A stretch of DNA of 64,000 nt from DASQPR01 sp963836785. GTDB taxonomy: Bacteria; Actinomycetota; Actinomycetes; Mycobacteriales; Micromonosporaceae. Of this stretch, positions 26,382 through 35,369 are shown in pieces; position 1 is the stretch's first letter; each line of letters starts with the position of its first letter. The notes beneath the pieces were generated by a model, which worked only from the letters and a program-made list of their open reading frames with translations, was not told the origin of the DNA and did not search any database. The DNA is taken from positions 434,001 through 498,000 of the forward strand of contig CAWIKW010000006.1 of the NCBI GenBank assembly GCA_963836785.1, written 5' to 3'. The position numbers were made by a program, and so were the translations under genes.

Positions 26382-27571
26382 GGCTGCGCGCTGACGACGC
26401 GCATGCGGCGCGGCTGATGCTCCGCCGGCTCGGGAAGCCGCAGGGGTGTGCGGCCGGGCGCGATCGAGCCGAGGATCGAGCCGGCGCGCGCCCCGGTCGC
26501 GGACGGGATCGTGCCCGGCAGCCCGTGGACGGACAGATATCCGAGCAGCGCGAAGAGATACGCCTCCTTGCCCTGCGCCGGTAGGCCGAACTCGTCGATC
26601 AGCCGTACGCGGGCCGGCGCCGACAGTTCGGCGATGCGCCCCATCAGCGTCGGATTCCGTACGCCGCCACCGGCCACGACGAGCTCGTCGAGCCCGTACG
26701 CCTTCGCCGCATCGGCCACGAGATGCGCGGTCAGCTCGGTCAGCGTGGCGACCAGATCATCGAGGTCGATCGGTGCGGCGCGGCCAAATGACGAGACGGT
26801 GTCGGCCACGTAGCGCGCGTGGAACAGTTCCTTGCCGGTGGACTTCGGGGCGGGCAGCCGGTAGTACGGCTCGTCCAGGAAATGCCGCAACAGGTCGCGG
26901 TCGACCCTGCCGCGCGCGGCGCGCGCGCCGTCGGTATCCATCCGTTCCGTACCACCGGTGGCGTCCGTGACGGCGCTGTCCATCAACGCGCTGGCCGGAC
27001 CGATGTCGTAGGCGATCACGTCGCCGCGATCGTCGCGTACGGTGATGTTCGAGATTCCGCCGAGGTTGAGCGAGCCACGGCGTACGTCATCCCCGAGCAC
27101 CAGCAACGCGTCGAGCGTCGACGCGAGCGGTGCCGCGTGCCCGCCGCGCGTGATGTCCCGCGTCCGCAGGTCGGACACCGTCGCGACGCCGGTCGCCTCG
27201 GCGACCCACGCCGCTGCGCCAAGCTGTAGTGTGCCGAGCGCGTGCGTTCCATCGACCCAGTGATAGACGGTCTGGCCATGCGAGACGACGAAGTCGGCCC
27301 GCCCGCCGGCCAGGCGCTCGTTCGCGGTCGCGCCGATCCGGCCGAACAGCTGGCCGATCTCGGTGTCGAGGCGGCACACCTCCTCCATCGTCGTCGCGTG
27401 CGGCGGCAGCGCGGCCGCGATCCGGGCGCGTAGGTCCTCCGGAACCGGTTCGCTGTAGAGCCCCCGCGGGTAGCAGCGCACCTCGTCCCCGTCCAGCTCG
27501 AAGTCCGCCACCGCGGCGTCGACCGCGTCATAGGACGTACCGCTGATCATGCCGATCACGGTGTATTTCAT
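26378..27571 (-). CDS. anmK: Anhydro-N-acetylmuramic acid kinase
   Basis: The 397-residue protein is AnmK: VIGMISGTSYDAVDAAV (phosphate-1 loop), DFVVSHGQTVYH, DLRTRDITRGGHAAPLAS, SLNLGGISNITV, YDIGPASALMD, and GGGVRNPTLMGRI. It cleaves 1,6-anhydroMurNAc and phosphorylates it to MurNAc-6-phosphate in the cytoplasm, feeding MurQ, which is encoded in the divergent operon of this locus. Length is usual plus a short Pro/Arg-rich tail. It follows the serine hydrolase gene by 23 bp and overlaps the GNAT gene by 4 bp. Confidence 0.95.
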   Translation of the reverse strand: MKYTVIGMISGTSYDAVDAAVADFELDGDEVRCYPRGLYSEPVPEDLRARIAAALPPHATTMEEVCRLDTEIGQLFGRIGATANERLAGGRADFVVSHGQTVYHWVDGTHALGTLQLGAAAWVAEATGVATVSDLRTRDITRGGHAAPLASTLDALLVLGDDVRRGSLNLGGISNITVRDDRGDVIAYDIGPASALMDSAVTDATGGTERMDTDGARAARGRVDRDLLRHFLDEPYYRLPAPKSTGKELFHARYVADTVSSFGRAAPIDLDDLVATLTELTAHLVADAAKAYGLDELVVAGGGVRNPTLMGRIAELSAPARVRLIDEFGLPAQGKEAYLFALLGYLSVHGLPGTIPSATGARAGSILGSIAPGRTPLRLPEPAEHQPRRMRVVSAQP

Positions 27572-27594
27572 GTCGACCTCCAGAGCCGATCGGA

Positions 27595-28782
27595 CTAGAG
27601 AGTGTCGTGCTCGTCAAGGTGGGTGCGCGCGGCGTCGCGGGCGAGACGCCACATCGGCTCGGTAGCGCGCGGCGGGCCGGCGACGTGCAGGCGGTTCGTG
27701 ACCATCACAGCGGCGGCCCGCCGGTCGGGCAGCATCGCGAACGCCACACCGGGAAACCCGGTATGCCCGATCGCGACGGCGCCGTCCGCGGTGCCACCGG
27801 CCGGGTCGACTCGCACCGGATCGTCGCGCCAGATCCGGAAACCCAGCGCCTGCCCGGGATCGGCACCGGCGGCGACGAATTGCCGCGCCGTTTCCCGACG
27901 TACCGGTCCATCGCCCTGGCATGAAGCCAACATGCCGCGCGCGAACGTCAGCAGATCGCCCGCGGTGGTAAACAACCCGGCGTGGCCGGCGGCGCCGTCG
28001 AACGCGTGAAACGCGTTGCCGTCATTGACCTCCCCGACCAGGACGTGGGTACGCCACCCGGGAAAGTCGCGACTCGACCCGCTGACCGGGTACGGCACAC
28101 CGGAGTCGACCATCGCGCGCTCGATGGCGTCCCCGTCGGAACTGGCGATGGTCGGACCGCCTGGCACCGGTGTCGCGTAGCGGGTCTCGCGCAGCCCGAA
28201 AGGTTCGAGCGCCAGATGCCGTACGGCGTCGGCCAACGGCTCACCCGCGACGTGCGCGACGAGCGCGCCCAGCAGAATAAAGCCGAGGTCCGAGTAGTGC
28301 CGGCCGGCACCGCGCGGATAGCGCCGCGGCAGCGCGACGGCTTTCGCGATCGCGTCCTCGCCGCGGGCGCCGGTCAGGTAGAGCGGCCACCACTCCCAGA
28401 GCCCGGCACGGTGTTCGAGCAGGTCTCGCACCGTCGTCTCGCGAGCGCCGAATGCCGGCAGATAACGCGCGACCGGATCGTCGACGTCGAGTTGTCCGCT
28501 GTCCACCAACGCCATCAACGATGCGACCGTCGCCACGATCTTCGTGATCGACCCGGCATCGGTGCGCGCCGTCCACGTCATCAAGACCGGTGTGTCGGCG
28601 CGTCGTGCCACTCCCGCCGTCGCGAAGTGCACCCGCTCGTCGACCGACACGGCAATGATCGCGCCCGGCGGTGGGTTACCGTCCGGCCCAACGTCGCCGA
28701 CCAGACTTGCGGCCGCCGCGGCCAATGGCCCGGTGTCGAACTCGACGGTACGCAGGCAGACGGCATCGGTCACCCGAGGCAT
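27595..28782 (-). CDS. Class-C beta-lactamase-like serine hydrolase
   Basis: The 395-residue protein has the AmpC/DD-peptidase-like motifs: SxxK in DAGSITKIV (near residue 77), the YxN equivalent in GRHYSDLGF (Tyr-Ser-Asp), and the KTG equivalent in IGHTGFPG. There is no signal peptide, so it is probably cytoplasmic. In MurNAc recycling loci, beta-lactamase-family proteins are frequent companions of MurQ; hydrolysis of the peptide or lactyl-peptide bond of imported muropeptides is a reasonable inference, not shown by the sequence. ATG 28782; it is divergent from the ABC importer operon by 76 bp. Confidence 0.85.
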   Translation of the reverse strand: MPRVTDAVCLRTVEFDTGPLAAAAASLVGDVGPDGNPPPGAIIAVSVDERVHFATAGVARRADTPVLMTWTARTDAGSITKIVATVASLMALVDSGQLDVDDPVARYLPAFGARETTVRDLLEHRAGLWEWWPLYLTGARGEDAIAKAVALPRRYPRGAGRHYSDLGFILLGALVAHVAGEPLADAVRHLALEPFGLRETRYATPVPGGPTIASSDGDAIERAMVDSGVPYPVSGSSRDFPGWRTHVLVGEVNDGNAFHAFDGAAGHAGLFTTAGDLLTFARGMLASCQGDGPVRRETARQFVAAGADPGQALGFRIWRDDPVRVDPAGGTADGAVAIGHTGFPGVAFAMLPDRRAAAVMVTNRLHVAGPPRATEPMWRLARDAARTHLDEHDTL

Positions 28783-28858
28783 GTTAGTTGCTTACCTCTT
28801 GCGTGTCATCTAGGTGAACCACTACCCTGACGGAAATTCTTCGCTGGGAGGTCAGCAC
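28783..28858. promoter_or_regulatory. Divergent promoter region of the MurNAc/muropeptide recycling locus
   Basis: This 76-bp gap holds the promoters of both arms of the locus. It is visibly more AT-rich than its neighbours (TTAGTTGCTTACCTCTTG), and GGGAGG lies before the binding-protein start. It is the obvious place for the locus-encoded RpiR/MurR regulator to bind. I could not define a confident palindrome. Confidence 0.5.
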
Positions 28859-30439
28859 ATGGCTGCACGCATACCCTCGGTTCGACCCCGCGCCCTACGC
28901 CTCAGTTCCGCGGTCGTTGTCGCGGGAGTCGCCGCGGCCGTGGCGCTGTCGGCCTGCTCGCCGAGTGGGTCGGCCTCGGGCAGCAAGTCCGGCTCGGCCA
29001 ACGGTTCGGCCAATTCCACTTTTGTCGTTGCGCGCACCGGCGACATCGACAAACTCGACCCGCAACTCGCCACCGCGTTCCAGACCGAGGAGACACTAGG
29101 CCTGATCTACTCGACGCTGGTCAAGACCGACGCCAACGGCCAGATCCAGGGCGATCTGGCGACCAAGTGGGACACATCCACCGACGGCAAGACGGTCACG
29201 TTCGAGCTGCGAAGCGGCGTGACGTGGCAGGACGGCTCGCCGTTCACCTCGGCCGACGTCAAGGCGACGCTGGCCCGGATCCTCGACCAGTCGACCGGCG
29301 CCGTCGCACGTTCGAACCTGCTCGCGATCGCCAGCGTCGACACGCCCAGCGACACGTCGGTGGTGCTGCACCTGTCGCAGCCGTCCGCTTCGCTGCTCTA
29401 CTCGCTCGCGTCGGTGAACTCCGCCATCGAGTCGGCCAAGGACATCAGCGCCGGTACGGTCGGTAAGAAGCCGGACGGCACCGGACCGTTCGCGTGGAAG
29501 CAGTGGGACCAGGGTCAGCAGGTCGTACTGACGGCGAACAAGAAGTACTACGGTGGCGCGCCGAAGATCGGGACGCTCGAGTTCCGGGTCATCCCGGACG
29601 AGTCGTCGATCCTGTCCGGCATGAAGGCCGGCGCGTTCCAACTCGGCCTGATCTCCGACCCCGGTATCGCCAAGCAGGCCACGGGGACCGGTTTCCAGCT
29701 GGTCAAGCAGCCCGCGTTGTCGTACCACACGCTGATGCTCAACGGCCGGCGCGGACCGCTGGTCAAGCAGGCGGTCCGCGACGCGATCGCCTGCGCCATC
29801 GACCGCAACCAGGTGCTGCAGACCGCAGCGTTCGGCGACGGTACGGTCACCGGCCCGATTACCAGCCCCGCGTTCTCCTACTCCCCCACCGACGGTCTAC
29901 CGTGCACGCCGGGCGACACGGCGAAAGCGAAGTCGATGCTTGCCGCGGCCGGCTACGCCAACGGCTTTACCCTCAAGACGATCGTCGAGACGGGTGAATA
30001 CGCCACGTCGGTCGCCGAAGGCCAGAACCTCCAGTCGCAGTTGTCGAAGATCGGGGTGAAGCTGCAATTGCAGCAGCTGTCGACATCGCCGTACGTCACG
30101 GCGTGGTTGGCCGCCGACTTCGACGCGGCGGTCGCTCTCAACGGCGGCAGCTACGACCCCTACCTCATGTACGGCCGCTACTACGTGACCGGTGGCAGCC
30201 TGTCCAAGCCGGCCGGACTGGACTCGACGACGCTGTCGAATCTGCTCACCCAGGGCAACTCGACGAGCGTGGACAGCGAGCGGCAGACCATCTACAAGAA
30301 CCTGCAGCAACAACTGCTGGCCGAGTCGCCGTGGGTCTGGATGTTCCGGTCGGACGACTACTACCTCGTCGGGTCGAACGTCCAGGGCTTCACGCCACGC
30401 CCGGACGAGCAGCTGACCTCGCTCGCCACCACATCCTGA
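28859..30439 (+). CDS. ABC transporter substrate-binding lipoprotein (oligopeptide family 5)
   Basis: The 526-residue lipoprotein has a signal with lipobox LSACS near residue 38, a Ser/Gly linker, and a family-5 (DppA/OppA-like) binding fold: DIDKLDPQLATAFQTEETLGLIYSTLV, the family region FELRSGVTWQDGSPFTSADV, and NKKYYGGAPKIGTLEFRVIPDES. Family-5 proteins bind peptides, nickel or sugars; next to AnmK and MurQ a muropeptide or MurNAc-peptide ligand is likely. GGGAGG upstream of ATG 28859 decides the start. It heads a seven-gene operon. Confidence 0.92.
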   Translation: MAARIPSVRPRALRLSSAVVVAGVAAAVALSACSPSGSASGSKSGSANGSANSTFVVARTGDIDKLDPQLATAFQTEETLGLIYSTLVKTDANGQIQGDLATKWDTSTDGKTVTFELRSGVTWQDGSPFTSADVKATLARILDQSTGAVARSNLLAIASVDTPSDTSVVLHLSQPSASLLYSLASVNSAIESAKDISAGTVGKKPDGTGPFAWKQWDQGQQVVLTANKKYYGGAPKIGTLEFRVIPDESSILSGMKAGAFQLGLISDPGIAKQATGTGFQLVKQPALSYHTLMLNGRRGPLVKQAVRDAIACAIDRNQVLQTAAFGDGTVTGPITSPAFSYSPTDGLPCTPGDTAKAKSMLAAAGYANGFTLKTIVETGEYATSVAEGQNLQSQLSKIGVKLQLQQLSTSPYVTAWLAADFDAAVALNGGSYDPYLMYGRYYVTGGSLSKPAGLDSTTLSNLLTQGNSTSVDSERQTIYKNLQQQLLAESPWVWMFRSDDYYLVGSNVQGFTPRPDEQLTSLATTS

Positions 30440-30464
30440 CGGAACGCGACGATTCAACGAACGG

Positions 30465-31433
30465 ATGACGATGCTGAGCTGGCGGTGGTTCGCGGCGCGG
30501 ATCGGGGGTGCGGTCATCACGCTCCTCGGCGTGACGGTCGTGGTGTTCATCGTGCTCCGCACGATCCCCGGCAACGCGATCACCGCCTCGCTCGGCATCG
30601 AATCCGGCACGTTGACCCCGGCGCAAAAGGCGTCGCTCGAGCACTTCTACGGCATCGACAAGCCGTGGATCGCGCAGCTGTGGACGTGGATCACCGGGAT
30701 CCTGCACGGCAATCTCGGCATCTCGCTCACGAGCGGGAAGACGGTGAGCAGCCTGTTGCGTACGGCGTTGCCGGTCACCGTCGAGCTGGCCGTCCTGGCC
30801 GCGGTGATCGGCACCGCGGCCGGGCTGCTGCTCGGTGTGCTCGCCGGTAGCCGGCCGGGCAAGGTCGGCGACTCGGCGACCCAAGGATTCGCGCTGCTCG
30901 GCCTCGCGATCCCCGAGTTCGTACTCGGCACGGCGGTGGTCGCGATCCTCGCGCAGGCGTTCCACTACTTCCCGGACACCGGCACCTTCGTCCCGCTCAC
31001 CCAGTCGGTCTCCGGGAATCTGAGTCAGGTCCTCTATCCGGCGCTGGTGCTTGCCGTCGCGTTCGCGGCCAACGTCATGCGTACGACCCGGTCCGAGTAC
31101 GTCGAGATGGCCGGCGCCGATTATGTACGTACGGCGGAAGGCAAGGGGCTGCGGCCGTTTCGTGTGCGTACGGCCCACATTCTGCGCAACGCGATGATCC
31201 CGATCGTCACGTTGACCGGCATCCAATTCGGGTATCTGCTCGGTGGGACGGTCATCGTCGAGCAGATCTTCGCCCTGCCCGGCCTGGGCCGACTGCTGTT
31301 CACGTCCATCTCGAATCGCGACTACCCCGTCGTCCAGGCCTGCGTGCTGGTCATCGCCGTGTTGTTCGTCGTGGTCAACCTGGCCGTCGACCTGCTCTAC
31401 CGTGTCATCGACCCGAGGACGCGGGCCGCATGA
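30465..31433 (+). CDS. ABC transporter permease (DppB-like)
   Basis: The 322-residue protein has six TM helices and the DppB/OppB hallmarks: ARIGGAVITLLGVTVVVFIVLRTIPGN at the N-terminus, and the EAA-type cytoplasmic loop ADYVRTAEGKGLRPFRVRTAHILRNAMIPIVT that contacts the ATPase. The stop overlaps the start of a micro-ORF (ATGA), which in turn overlaps the next permease. ATG 30465 or 30471. Confidence 0.92.
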   Translation: MTMLSWRWFAARIGGAVITLLGVTVVVFIVLRTIPGNAITASLGIESGTLTPAQKASLEHFYGIDKPWIAQLWTWITGILHGNLGISLTSGKTVSSLLRTALPVTVELAVLAAVIGTAAGLLLGVLAGSRPGKVGDSATQGFALLGLAIPEFVLGTAVVAILAQAFHYFPDTGTFVPLTQSVSGNLSQVLYPALVLAVAFAANVMRTTRSEYVEMAGADYVRTAEGKGLRPFRVRTAHILRNAMIPIVTLTGIQFGYLLGGTVIVEQIFALPGLGRLLFTSISNRDYPVVQACVLVIAVLFVVVNLAVDLLYRVIDPRTRAA

Positions 31434-31513
31434 GCGAGCGTCAGCGAGCGAATCAGATCACTCAGTGCGATCGTGCCTCATGCGCGCCCGCAGCGAAGCG
31501 AGGACGTGCATGA
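31430..31513 (+). repeat. MIRU-like intercistronic micro-ORF (27 codons)
   Basis: This 84-bp segment is a complete 27-codon frame whose ATG overlaps the DppB-like stop (ATGA at 31430-31433) and whose TGA overlaps the DppC-like ATG (ATGA at 31510-31513). It carries the near-repeat GAGCGAGCGTCAGCGAGCGA and a matching GCAGCGAAGCGAGGA. In Mycobacterium tuberculosis, MIRU elements are inserted in operons in the same way, with overlapping start and stop codons. Whether this one is repeated elsewhere in the genome cannot be seen here. Confidence 0.65.
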
Positions 31514-32406
31514 GCCTCCTTCCGGTCATCACCGATGCGCCCGCCGCCGCAGCGCCACCGGCGGTTGGCGGCGCTGGCCTGCTACGTCGGATCTGGCGGG
31601 ACCGCAACGGCGCCATCGGCTTGGTCGTCACTGGTCTGCTGATCGTGGTCGCGCTCCTCGGCGTCGCCGGTCTGCTGCCGCATGACCCGATCGCACAGGT
31701 TCCGGCCGACCGGCTGCAGGGGCCGTCGGGTACGTACTGGTTCGGCACCGACCAGTTCGGTCGCGACATCGCCGCGCGAGTGGCCGTCGGCGTGTGGACA
31801 TCGCTTCGCGTCGCCGTCGTATCAGTGGCCATCGCCGCACTCATCGGCTCGATCCTCGGCATCAGCGCCGGCTTCTTCCGCGGCTGGCTCGACCAGGTCG
31901 TCAGCCGGTTCGTCGACATCCTCTTCGCGTTCCCGGCGATCCTGTTGGCGCTGGCGGTCGTCACGGCGCTCGGCAACGGATGGCAGAACACCGCGATCGC
32001 CATCGCGGTCGTCTACACACCGATCTTCGCCCGCGTCTCGCGGGGACCGACGCTGTCGGTGGGAGCGTCCGAATACATCAAGGCGCAGCGGGTGCTCGGT
32101 ATCCCGCCCTGGCGCATCCTCCTCCGGCACGTCCTGCCCAACGTCAGCGCACCGATCGTCGTACAGATAACGCTGGCGCTGTCGTGGGCGATCCTGACCG
32201 AGTCGTCGTTGTCGTTCCTTGGTCTCGGCACGCAACCGCCGACGGCCAGCCTCGGCCTGATGGTCGCGGACGCGCGCGATACCGTCACGACGGCCTGGTG
32301 GACGCTCACGTTCCCGGCGCTCGCTATCATCATCGCCGTCATCGCGTTGAATCTGCTCGGCGACGGCTTGCGCAGCGCGCTCGATCCGCGGCGGTCGGGC
32401 CAGTGA
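31510..32406 (+). CDS. ABC transporter permease (DppC-like)
   Basis: The 298-residue protein has an N-terminal Ala/Pro-rich segment, a first TM (AIGLVVTGLLIVVALLGVAGL), the OppC N-domain signature GTYWFGTDQFGRDIAARVAVG, and the ATPase-contact loop SEYIKAQRVLGIPPWRILLRHVLPN, followed by SSLSFLGLGTQPPTASLG. It pairs with the DppB-like permease. Its ATG overlaps the preceding micro-ORF stop, and its TGA overlaps the ATPase GTG start (GTGA). Confidence 0.92.
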   Translation: MSLLPVITDAPAAAAPPAVGGAGLLRRIWRDRNGAIGLVVTGLLIVVALLGVAGLLPHDPIAQVPADRLQGPSGTYWFGTDQFGRDIAARVAVGVWTSLRVAVVSVAIAALIGSILGISAGFFRGWLDQVVSRFVDILFAFPAILLALAVVTALGNGWQNTAIAIAVVYTPIFARVSRGPTLSVGASEYIKAQRVLGIPPWRILLRHVLPNVSAPIVVQITLALSWAILTESSLSFLGLGTQPPTASLGLMVADARDTVTTAWWTLTFPALAIIIAVIALNLLGDGLRSALDPRRSGQ

Positions 32407-33407
32407 GCGCGCCCTTACTGCAGGTTCGTGGATTGCACACGGCGGTACGGACCCGGGCCGGCGACCTCGAAATCCTGCGCGGCGTGGACCTCGCCGTCGA
32501 CCGTGGTGAGACGCTCGCCGTGGTCGGCGAATCGGGGTCGGGCAAGTCGTTCACCGCACTCAGCATCACTGGGCTGTTGCCGCCGGACGCGGCGATCACC
32601 GCGGGACAGGTGCTTCTCGAGGACCGCGATCTCGCGGCGATGCCGGCCAAACAGCGGCGGACGATCCGTGGCGCCGAAATCGGCATGGTCTATCAGGACC
32701 CGATGACGTCGCTGAATCCGGTGATGCGCATCGGCGTACAGGTCGCCGAGGGCCTCACCGCACACGGTTGGTCGAAGCAGGCGGCTCGTGCCCGTGTCAT
32801 CGAGGTGCTCGGCGAGGTCGGCCTGCCGTCGCCGGAGCGACTCGTACGGCTCTATCCCCACCAACTCTCCGGTGGCATGCGCCAGCGGGTGCTGATCGCG
32901 TGCGCGATCGCGCCCCGCCCGAAGGCGCTGATCGCCGACGAACCGACGACCGCGCTCGACGTGACCGTCCAGCAACAGATCCTCGATCTCGTCGCCCGAC
33001 TGCGCGACGAGTACGGTCTCGCCGTCATCTGGATCACCCACGATCTCGGTGTGGTGGCACGGATCGCCGACCGCGTCGCGGTCATGTACGCCGGACGGGT
33101 CGTCGAACTCGCCGACACCGGCACGCTGTTCGAGCACCCGACCCACCCGTACACGGATGGGTTGTTGCGCTCTCTGCCCACGCCCGACGATCCGCATCAG
33201 GCTCCGCTGCCGCAGATCGGCGGCGTGCCGGTTTCCCTGTCCGCGTTGCCGTCCGGCTGCCCGTTCGCGCCGCGCTGCCCGCAACGGATCGAACGGTGCG
33301 AGGCGGCCGAGCCCGACCTCGCCGACCGCGACGGATCGCTCGCCGCGTGCTGGGTTCCGCCGCAGCGCTGGGCGACCGCGCCGACGTCGGAGGCGGCGCA
33401 TGCCTGA
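32403..33407 (+). CDS. ABC transporter ATP-binding protein (DppD-like)
   Basis: The 334-residue ATPase has Walker A GESGSGKSF, the Q-loop VYQDPMTSLNP, signature LSGGMRQRVLIACAI, Walker B ALIADEPTTALDVT and the H-loop WITHDLGV. The C-terminal oligopeptide-transporter extension contains the cysteine cluster CPFAPRCPQRIERC, as in DppD/OppD proteins that carry an Fe-S cluster. GTG 32403 is coupled to the DppC-like stop, and the gene overlaps the next ATPase by 8 bp. Confidence 0.93.
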   Translation: MSAPLLQVRGLHTAVRTRAGDLEILRGVDLAVDRGETLAVVGESGSGKSFTALSITGLLPPDAAITAGQVLLEDRDLAAMPAKQRRTIRGAEIGMVYQDPMTSLNPVMRIGVQVAEGLTAHGWSKQAARARVIEVLGEVGLPSPERLVRLYPHQLSGGMRQRVLIACAIAPRPKALIADEPTTALDVTVQQQILDLVARLRDEYGLAVIWITHDLGVVARIADRVAVMYAGRVVELADTGTLFEHPTHPYTDGLLRSLPTPDDPHQAPLPQIGGVPVSLSALPSGCPFAPRCPQRIERCEAAEPDLADRDGSLAACWVPPQRWATAPTSEAAHA

Positions 33408-34422
33408 TCTCGCCATCGATGTGCGCGATGTCGTCAAGCACTACCGGACACCCGGCCGTGGCGATGTGCACGCGCTGGACGGCGTCAGCGTCGCGGTCGA
33501 GCCGGGTCGGGTCCTCGGCGTCGTCGGCGAAAGCGGTTGCGGCAAATCAACACTGGCCCGGCTACTCACCCGATTGGAACGCCCGGACGCCGGCCGCATC
33601 GAGGTACTTGGCCAACCGCTAGCGACGGCCCGAGGCGGCGCGCTGAGAGAGTTGCGGCGCACGATCCAACTTGTCTTTCAGGACCCGTACGCCTCGCTCG
33701 ATCCGCGGCAGCGGGTCGGCGACGCGCTCACCGAGGTGCTTGCGGTGCATCGGATCGAGGACCGCGCGGGCGATCTGCTCGAACTGGTCGGTTTGCCGGC
33801 AGCGACGGCCAGCCGCTACCCGCATCAGCTCTCCGGTGGTCAACGGCAGCGAGTCGGCATTGCGCGCGCCCTTGCGGTCCGGCCCAAGGTGCTGGTGCTC
33901 GACGAACCGGTGTCGGCGCTCGACGTTTCGGTGCGCGCCGAGATCATCAATCTGCTCGGCAGCCTGCGCAGCGAACTGGCGTTGACGTTCGTCTTCATCT
34001 CGCACGACCTCGGCATGGTGCGACACCTCGCCGACGACATCGCCGTGATGTACCTGGGACAGATTGTCGAGTACGGCCCCTGGCAACAGGTGTCCGACGC
34101 GCCACGGCATCCGTACACACGGGCGTTGCAGGCGGCCGTACCGATTGCGGACCCGCGCCACGATCGGGTACGCCGGACGCACACGGTCGCCGGCGAGGTC
34201 CCCGATGCCGCGAACCCACCGACCGGCTGCCGGTTTCACCCGCGATGCCCGCTCGCCGAGGACATCTGCCGGCGCGAGGAGCCCGCACTGCTGCCGGCAG
34301 CCGGCGGCTACCGACTCGCATGCCATGTCATGCAACGGGAGTTGGCCGTGTCGGTTGATGCGCCGACGCGTGGCGGTGCCGCGACGAGCGGGAGCGGTCC
34401 GACCGGCGGTGATGTCCAGTGA
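33400..34422 (+). CDS. ABC transporter ATP-binding protein (DppF-like)
   Basis: The 340-residue second ATPase of the importer has Walker A GESGCGKST, the Q-loop VFQDPYASLDPRQRVGDAL, signature LSGGQRQRVGIARAL, Walker B VLVLDEPVSALDVS and the H-loop FISHDLGM. The C-terminal extension has CRFHPRCPLAEDIC. It differs from the usual oligopeptide ATPases by a Gly/Ser/Thr-rich tail after CHVMQREL. ATG 33400 overlaps the DppD-like end, and its stop overlaps the regulator GTG (GTGA). Confidence 0.93.
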   Translation: MPDLAIDVRDVVKHYRTPGRGDVHALDGVSVAVEPGRVLGVVGESGCGKSTLARLLTRLERPDAGRIEVLGQPLATARGGALRELRRTIQLVFQDPYASLDPRQRVGDALTEVLAVHRIEDRAGDLLELVGLPAATASRYPHQLSGGQRQRVGIARALAVRPKVLVLDEPVSALDVSVRAEIINLLGSLRSELALTFVFISHDLGMVRHLADDIAVMYLGQIVEYGPWQQVSDAPRHPYTRALQAAVPIADPRHDRVRRTHTVAGEVPDAANPPTGCRFHPRCPLAEDICRREEPALLPAAGGYRLACHVMQRELAVSVDAPTRGGAATSGSGPTGGDVQ

Positions 34423-35369
34423 CTGCGAACTCCAACGGTGGCACGCCGAACGGCGGACGCGACATCCTGGTGACGTTGCGCGGCCTGAAGTCCACGTTGG
34501 TGCCGTCCAAGCGCCGCGTCGCCGACTACATCCTGCGCGACCCGGCCCTCGCGTCGACGGCAACGATCTCGGAGATGGCGCAGGCGGCCCAGACCTCCGA
34601 AACGACCGTCCTGCGCCTGTGCCACGAGCTCGGCGTACGCGGCTATCGGGAGCTACGCGTCACGCTGGCCGCCGAGTCCGGTCGCGAACAGGAACGGGCG
34701 GGCAACCGCGAGATCGGCGGCGACATCGGGCGGGACGACGACCTCGAATCAATCATCGAGACCGTCACGTTCACCGACCAACAAGCGATCGCGGACACGG
34801 CACGGATCATTGACCGTACGGCCCTGGCCGAGGCGATCCGGCTGACCGCGAACGCGCGCCGGGTTGACATCGTCGGGGTCGGCGCCAGTGCGGTCGTCGC
34901 TCTCGACCTTCAGCAGAAGCTGCACCGGATCGGACTCATCGCTTATGCCTGGCACGACACGCATGCGGCGCTCACCGCCGCGGCGATCCTCGGGCCCGAG
35001 GACGTCGTCATCGGCATCTCGCACACCGGCGCGACGCTGGACACCATCGACGCGATCCGCGAAGCGTCGACCCACGGCGCGCGAACGATCGCCTTGACCG
35101 GCGTGCCGAATTCACCGGTGGCGGCGGCGGTCGATGTCCTGCTGGTAACCGCGGACCGCGAAACCACGTTCCGATCGGGCGCCACCGCGTCGCGCATCGC
35201 CGCGTTGAGCGTCGTGGACGTACTGTTCGTCGCCGTCGCCCAATTGCGTTATGACCGGGCCATTTCGGCGCTGAACGCGACCCGTCGCGCCGTGGCGAGT
35301 CGCCGTGCCAACCCGAGCGAGGAATCCCCGTTGCGCTCACCGGACCCGCGACCGGGAGGCGCCTTGTGA
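34419..35369 (+). CDS. RpiR/MurR family transcriptional regulator
   Basis: The 316-residue protein has an N-terminal RpiR helix-turn-helix (LVPSKRRVADYILRDPALASTATISEMAQAAQTSETTVLRLCHELG) and a C-terminal SIS sugar-phosphate-binding domain (VDIVGVGASAVVALDLQQKLHRIGL, DVVIGISHTGATLDTIDAI). The ligand is probably MurNAc-6-phosphate or GlcNAc-6-phosphate given the adjacent MurQ, as for MurR in Escherichia coli. It is coupled to both neighbours by GTGA overlaps and likely controls the divergent promoter at 28.8 kb. Confidence 0.92.
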   Translation: MTANSNGGTPNGGRDILVTLRGLKSTLVPSKRRVADYILRDPALASTATISEMAQAAQTSETTVLRLCHELGVRGYRELRVTLAAESGREQERAGNREIGGDIGRDDDLESIIETVTFTDQQAIADTARIIDRTALAEAIRLTANARRVDIVGVGASAVVALDLQQKLHRIGLIAYAWHDTHAALTAAAILGPEDVVIGISHTGATLDTIDAIREASTHGARTIALTGVPNSPVAAAVDVLLVTADRETTFRSGATASRIAALSVVDVLFVAVAQLRYDRAISALNATRRAVASRRANPSEESPLRSPDPRPGGAL

